From contig JACKAZ010000002.1 of NCBI GenBank assembly GCA_020634795.1, positions 345,943 through 409,942 on the forward strand: 64,000 nucleotides of DNA, written 5' to 3'. Source of the stretch: Ardenticatenales bacterium (GTDB lineage Bacteria; Chloroflexota; Anaerolineae; Ardenticatenales; Ardenticatenaceae). The translations under genes and the position numbers were made by a program. The notes beneath the pieces were generated by a model. The model worked only from the letters and a program-made list of their open reading frames with translations. It did no database searches and was not told the origin of the DNA. Positions 61,076 through 64,000 of this stretch are shown here, piece by piece. The stretch's first letter is position 1. Each line of letters opens with the position of its first letter.

Positions 61076-62883
61076 CGCCCCACACACCGATCCGGTGGAC
61101 CAACGCGGTCAGCTCGCTGATCTTGGCGGTTGTCCTGGGCTTCATCATCTGGCTGAGCGCTTCCAATGCCGCGTTGGAGCGCACCCAATATCCCCGTGGC
61201 AGTGAAAGCACACTCCCCATCGCGCTGGAAAACTTGGGCGAAGGATTGATCGTCACCAGCGGCGGCGACCAGCGCGTCACGGTCGATCTGCTCACCGACT
61301 TGGAAGGGCGTGCGCGGCTCGCCCCCGATGATTTCCTCGTTATCGCCGATCTGGCTGGGTTGGGCGCGGGCCGCCACCAAGTCCAAGTTCAAGTGTCGCG
61401 CTCTCCGTTGGCGCCCAATTTTCGACTACTGGAATGGTTTCCCAACCGAATTTCGGTGGAGATCGCCGAGGCAAAAGAGATCGAACTGCCGGTCGAGGTT
61501 GTGATATCCGATCCACAGAGCGTCGGGGTCGATTATCAGGTTGATCTGCCGGATGTGACGCCCAAGACCGTCGTGCTCCGTGGCCCCAGCGCGCTGGTCG
61601 ATTCGGTGGAACGAGTGGTCGCGGACGTGCGGCTGAGTGGTGCCAGCGAAACGCTGACGCGAACCGTCGAGCTTTCGTTGGAAAGCGCCGCAGGAACCTT
61701 GCCGACCAACGACATCGAGCTGAGCAGTAACGAGGTCGTGGTGATCGTGCCCATCGGCCAGCGCCCCGGCTACAGTACGCTCACCGTCCTGCCAGATATT
61801 TCAGGAGAAGCGGAGCTTCTGGACGGGGGTTTTTGGATCAGCAGCCGCACGACATCGCCCGAATCGATCACGGTCGGTGGTGACCGGGAGGCGATTGAGC
61901 GGATGAGTGGCGTGGTGCGGACCGAGCCGATCGACATCAGCGACTTCAATGAAGATACGACGCGCACCACCATCGAACGGCAGGTGCGGCTGGTGCTCCC
62001 CGACAATGTCACCCCCTCCCGCTCCGACCGGGTCACTGTCACCTTAGAGATTCGCACTCAAGACAGCAGCCGCACCGTCGAGATCACGCCCACCGTCGTC
62101 GGCCTACAACCCGGCCTTCGGATCGCCGAGAACGGCATCGTGCCTGCCACCACCGATGTGTTGCTGCGCGGTCCGATTCTGGAGTTGCGTGATCTGGATA
62201 TCGAATCGGTCGATGCGGAGCTAGACCTTGAGGGGCTGGCGAAAGGCACGCACGAAGTGCCAGTCACGGTCCGACAAACGGGGAATCTGGTCGCGGAATC
62301 GATCATCCCCTCCCGCGTCTCGGTGACCATCGAAGAGGTGCAAGGCGAACGGACGCTTCAACTGCCGGTGCGGGTGAACGGGTTGCCCGACGAAACCGAA
62401 GCCACTGCCGAGCCGCGTTTCGTTGCCGTCACGCTCAGCGGCCCGGTCCCGGAACTGAGCGCCCTGGATGTGAGCGAGATGGTCGCCACGGTCGTCTATA
62501 ACCCCGACGATCCGTCGGTGGGGTTGCCCACCTTCACCGCCCCCGGAACCCTGACCGTCGCTCGGATTACGCCCTCGGAAGTGATCGTCCGCAGCTATCC
62601 GAGCAGCGAGTTGCGTACCGTCGTCTCTTTAATCAACGCGGTCGGTACGGCCGATAACCTGAGCAGCGATCTTTCCGCGACTGCGGTTCGCATCCGGATT
62701 CGTGTGCAGGAGGGCGCAGTGCCCCTGGATGCCGACGACATTCAGGCGACCGTCAACACCAGCGCTCTGACGGAGGGCAATCACCTGCTGCCGGTCGATA
62801 TCCTCTTGCCAGAAGGCTACGAGCTGATCGCAGTCAACCCCGATCGCATCATCGTCACCCTCATTCCGAAGGCGGAGTCGTAG
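61072..62883 (+). CDS. cdaR: YbbR-domain protein, CdaR-like regulator of CdaA
   Basis: 603 residues. One N-terminal membrane helix (about 12-32), then an extracytoplasmic chain of YbbR-type beta domains; at least five can be traced by their conserved P-x-V-x-L-G/P starts and ends (e.g. VTPKTVVLRGPSALVDSVERV and VIPSRVSVTIEEVQGERTLQLPV). CdaR binds and modulates CdaA from outside the membrane. The four-base overlap with cdaA supports complex formation. The domain number is higher than the four of the Bacillus protein. No signal of truncation. Confidence 0.9.
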   Translation: MTPHTPIRWTNAVSSLILAVVLGFIIWLSASNAALERTQYPRGSESTLPIALENLGEGLIVTSGGDQRVTVDLLTDLEGRARLAPDDFLVIADLAGLGAGRHQVQVQVSRSPLAPNFRLLEWFPNRISVEIAEAKEIELPVEVVISDPQSVGVDYQVDLPDVTPKTVVLRGPSALVDSVERVVADVRLSGASETLTRTVELSLESAAGTLPTNDIELSSNEVVVIVPIGQRPGYSTLTVLPDISGEAELLDGGFWISSRTTSPESITVGGDREAIERMSGVVRTEPIDISDFNEDTTRTTIERQVRLVLPDNVTPSRSDRVTVTLEIRTQDSSRTVEITPTVVGLQPGLRIAENGIVPATTDVLLRGPILELRDLDIESVDAELDLEGLAKGTHEVPVTVRQTGNLVAESIIPSRVSVTIEEVQGERTLQLPVRVNGLPDETEATAEPRFVAVTLSGPVPELSALDVSEMVATVVYNPDDPSVGLPTFTAPGTLTVARITPSEVIVRSYPSSELRTVVSLINAVGTADNLSSDLSATAVRIRIRVQEGAVPLDADDIQATVNTSALTEGNHLLPVDILLPEGYELIAVNPDRIIVTLIPKAES

Positions 62884-63032
62884 CCCCACGCGCCGCTTGC
62901 CTTCGTGATCCCCACGCCCGCCCTCCTTCGCTGAGTTATGACGCAGTGCGCCACGATTCTTCTCGCTTTTGTATAGATCGCGCGCTGTGGCTACTATCTT
63001 GCTCAGCTTGTGAAGAATGGAACAATAGCTGA

Positions 63033-63051
63033 CCGTTCGCCGCGCGAACGG
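63033..63051. promoter_or_regulatory. Palindrome upstream of the RND gene, possible operator
   Basis: CCGTTCG-N5-CGAACGG is a perfect 19-base inverted repeat located 22 bases before the RND permease start. Position suggests an operator (TetR-type) or a leader hairpin. It is not followed by a T-run. Confidence 0.5.
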
Positions 63052-63072
63052 TTTATGGAGAGATAAGTTGCA

Positions 63073-64000
63073 ATGCTAGAACGTGCGATAGATGCCCTTA
63101 CCCACCTGTCCATCCGTGCCAAATGGATCACCCTGCTCCTGAGTGCCCTCTTTATGGCGGCGGGAGCCGTGGGCCTCACCCAGCTCAATCAAGAGCTGTT
63201 GCCGAAGATCGACTTCCCCCAGTCCGTCATCATCACCCAAGGGTCCAACTTTGATGCGGGGCAGATGCGCGATGCGGTGACGATCCCCCTTGAAGAGGCG
63301 ATTGGCGATGTCGAAGGCGTGGTCAACCTCGAATCGACCACCTCCAGCGGCTTGTCCGTTATCATCGCCCGCAACGAGTTTGGACGGGATCAAGCGGCGC
63401 TGCGCGACGCGGTGGCCGAGGCGGCCCAAGCGGTCGACCTGCCTGCTGATGTGGACGCCCCCGAACTACTGAATTTTAGTCTCTCCGACCTGCCGGTGAT
63501 GGTCGTCAGCGCCTCCTCGCCCGATCTGTCGCTCGAAGAACTCAAAGCGTTGATTGAGGAAGAGATCTCCCCCGAACTGCTGGATGTCTCGCAAGTGGCT
63601 TCGGTCGATGTGACCGGCGGTCAAGAGCTTCCTGAGGAGATGCTGGCCAGCGCCGCCGACCGCGCCGCTCAGAGCGCCGTTGATGCCACGCCAACCCCCG
63701 AACCGGTCGCCTTGCCGGAGCGCTGGATTCAAGCGGCGGATGCGCTTGACCAACCGATCGCAAATTCCGCCGACCTGACGCCCGATCTGGTCGAAGCCGC
63801 CCTCGAGCGGGCACCGGAGCTGCTCGACGAGTTGACGCCGGAGATCGTCGCCGCCACGCCGATCGAGGCGCTGCAAGCCGTGCCGGCTTCCTTGTACAAC
63901 ACCCTGTCGCCCGAAGTGGTGGCCGCGTTCGAGCAGCGCTTGGGCGCGGAGGAAGTGGCCCAGGCTCAAGCCACGGCGGCCGCCGCGCCGACCGCCACGC
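63073..64000 (+). CDS. RND-family efflux permease, N-terminal part (cut by window end)
   Basis: The frame from ATG 63073 stays open to the window end (309 codons). It starts with an amphipathic helix and the first TM (WITLLLSALFMAAGAVGL). The AcrB-type porter segment follows: QELLPKIDFPQSVIITQGSNFDAGQMRDAVTIPLEEAIGDVEGVVNLESTTSSGLSVI. In the AcrB family the equivalent reads like P-x-A-P-x-V-x-V-x-A-x-Y-P-G-A. Residues about 185-309 carry an unusual inserted Glu/Pro/Ala-rich helical segment (PDLVEAALERAPELLDEL and similar) between porter parts. A proton-driven exporter; the rest of the gene and its adaptor lie outside the window. Confidence 0.9.
   Translation, partial: MLERAIDALTHLSIRAKWITLLLSALFMAAGAVGLTQLNQELLPKIDFPQSVIITQGSNFDAGQMRDAVTIPLEEAIGDVEGVVNLESTTSSGLSVIIARNEFGRDQAALRDAVAEAAQAVDLPADVDAPELLNFSLSDLPVMVVSASSPDLSLEELKALIEEEISPELLDVSQVASVDVTGGQELPEEMLASAADRAAQSAVDATPTPEPVALPERWIQAADALDQPIANSADLTPDLVEAALERAPELLDELTPEIVAATPIEALQAVPASLYNTLSPEVVAAFEQRLGAEEVAQAQATAAAAPTAT

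Overview
The window is about 60% G+C bacterial chromosome. It probably comes from a member of the Chloroflexota (Anaerolineae, Ardenticatenia or Caldilineae type). The grounds are a tandem pair of TIGR03663-type GT-C membrane glycosyltransferase-like proteins with NHL repeats, lipoproteins and signal anchors without any Gram-negative outer-membrane machinery, a T-box in front of valS, a CdaA-CdaR pair, and very many short-period tandem repeats between genes. The lineage is an inference from gene content; there is no rRNA or tRNA gene in the window to test it.

Layout. 1-1.5 kb (minus): a metal-responsive operon of a MerR/CueR-like regulator, a CopZ-like chaperone, a membrane-anchored cytochrome c and a lipoprotein cut by the window edge, behind a textbook MerR promoter with a 19-bp spacer. 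1.6-5.1 kb (minus): an efflux adaptor, then a VOC protein, a histidine phosphatase and an MscS channel. 5.5-6.8 kb (plus): a two-TM protein of unknown role. 7.4-9.3 kb: an AT-richer foreign island with an attC-like site, a frameshifted GH114 lipoprotein gene and an unknown gene, looking like a decayed integron cassette array. 9.6-15.7 kb (minus): dGTPase, polysaccharide deacetylase, a HAS-barrel protein next to NurA, and a phospholipase C-like gene broken by a stop codon. 15.8-21 kb: REP-like palindromes, a remnant of a REP-associated Y1 transposase, and a large type IIG restriction-modification gene whose specificity region is compositionally foreign.

21.9-25.4 kb holds one protein that fuses two Dpp/Opp-type ABC permeases to a degenerate M28 peptidase domain. 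26-27.5 kb carries two toxin-antitoxin pairs (HicBA, with hicA frameshifted, and a PIN-domain pair) behind duplicated promoter-bearing sequences. 27.6-30.7 kb is T-box plus valS. 30.9-32.9 kb is a WXG100-headed protein and a companion. 33-36 kb has MgtC, a GNAT acetyltransferase and a LysM/C39/TPR lipoprotein. 36.2-44.2 kb is a three-gene operon of large GT-C-like membrane proteins. 44.4-51.4 kb runs through a repeat-rich lipoprotein, MarR with its operator, ClpP, an ABC exporter, a site-2 protease and BirA.

51.5-52.2 kb holds a second attC-like site and palindromes. 52.2-58.9 kb contains a Trm112-like protein, an aldehyde dehydrogenase, a uracil-DNA glycosylase lacking iron-sulfur cysteines, a CBS protein, a three-gene envelope/stress operon and a fumarylacetoacetase-family enzyme. 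59.1-64 kb has ornithine carbamoyltransferase, the diadenylate cyclase CdaA with CdaR, and the start of an RND permease cut by the window end.

Five unrelated tandem-repeat families (periods 7, 8 and 9 bases) recur between genes throughout. They often abut start or stop codons, and at least one gene end has been rewritten by them.
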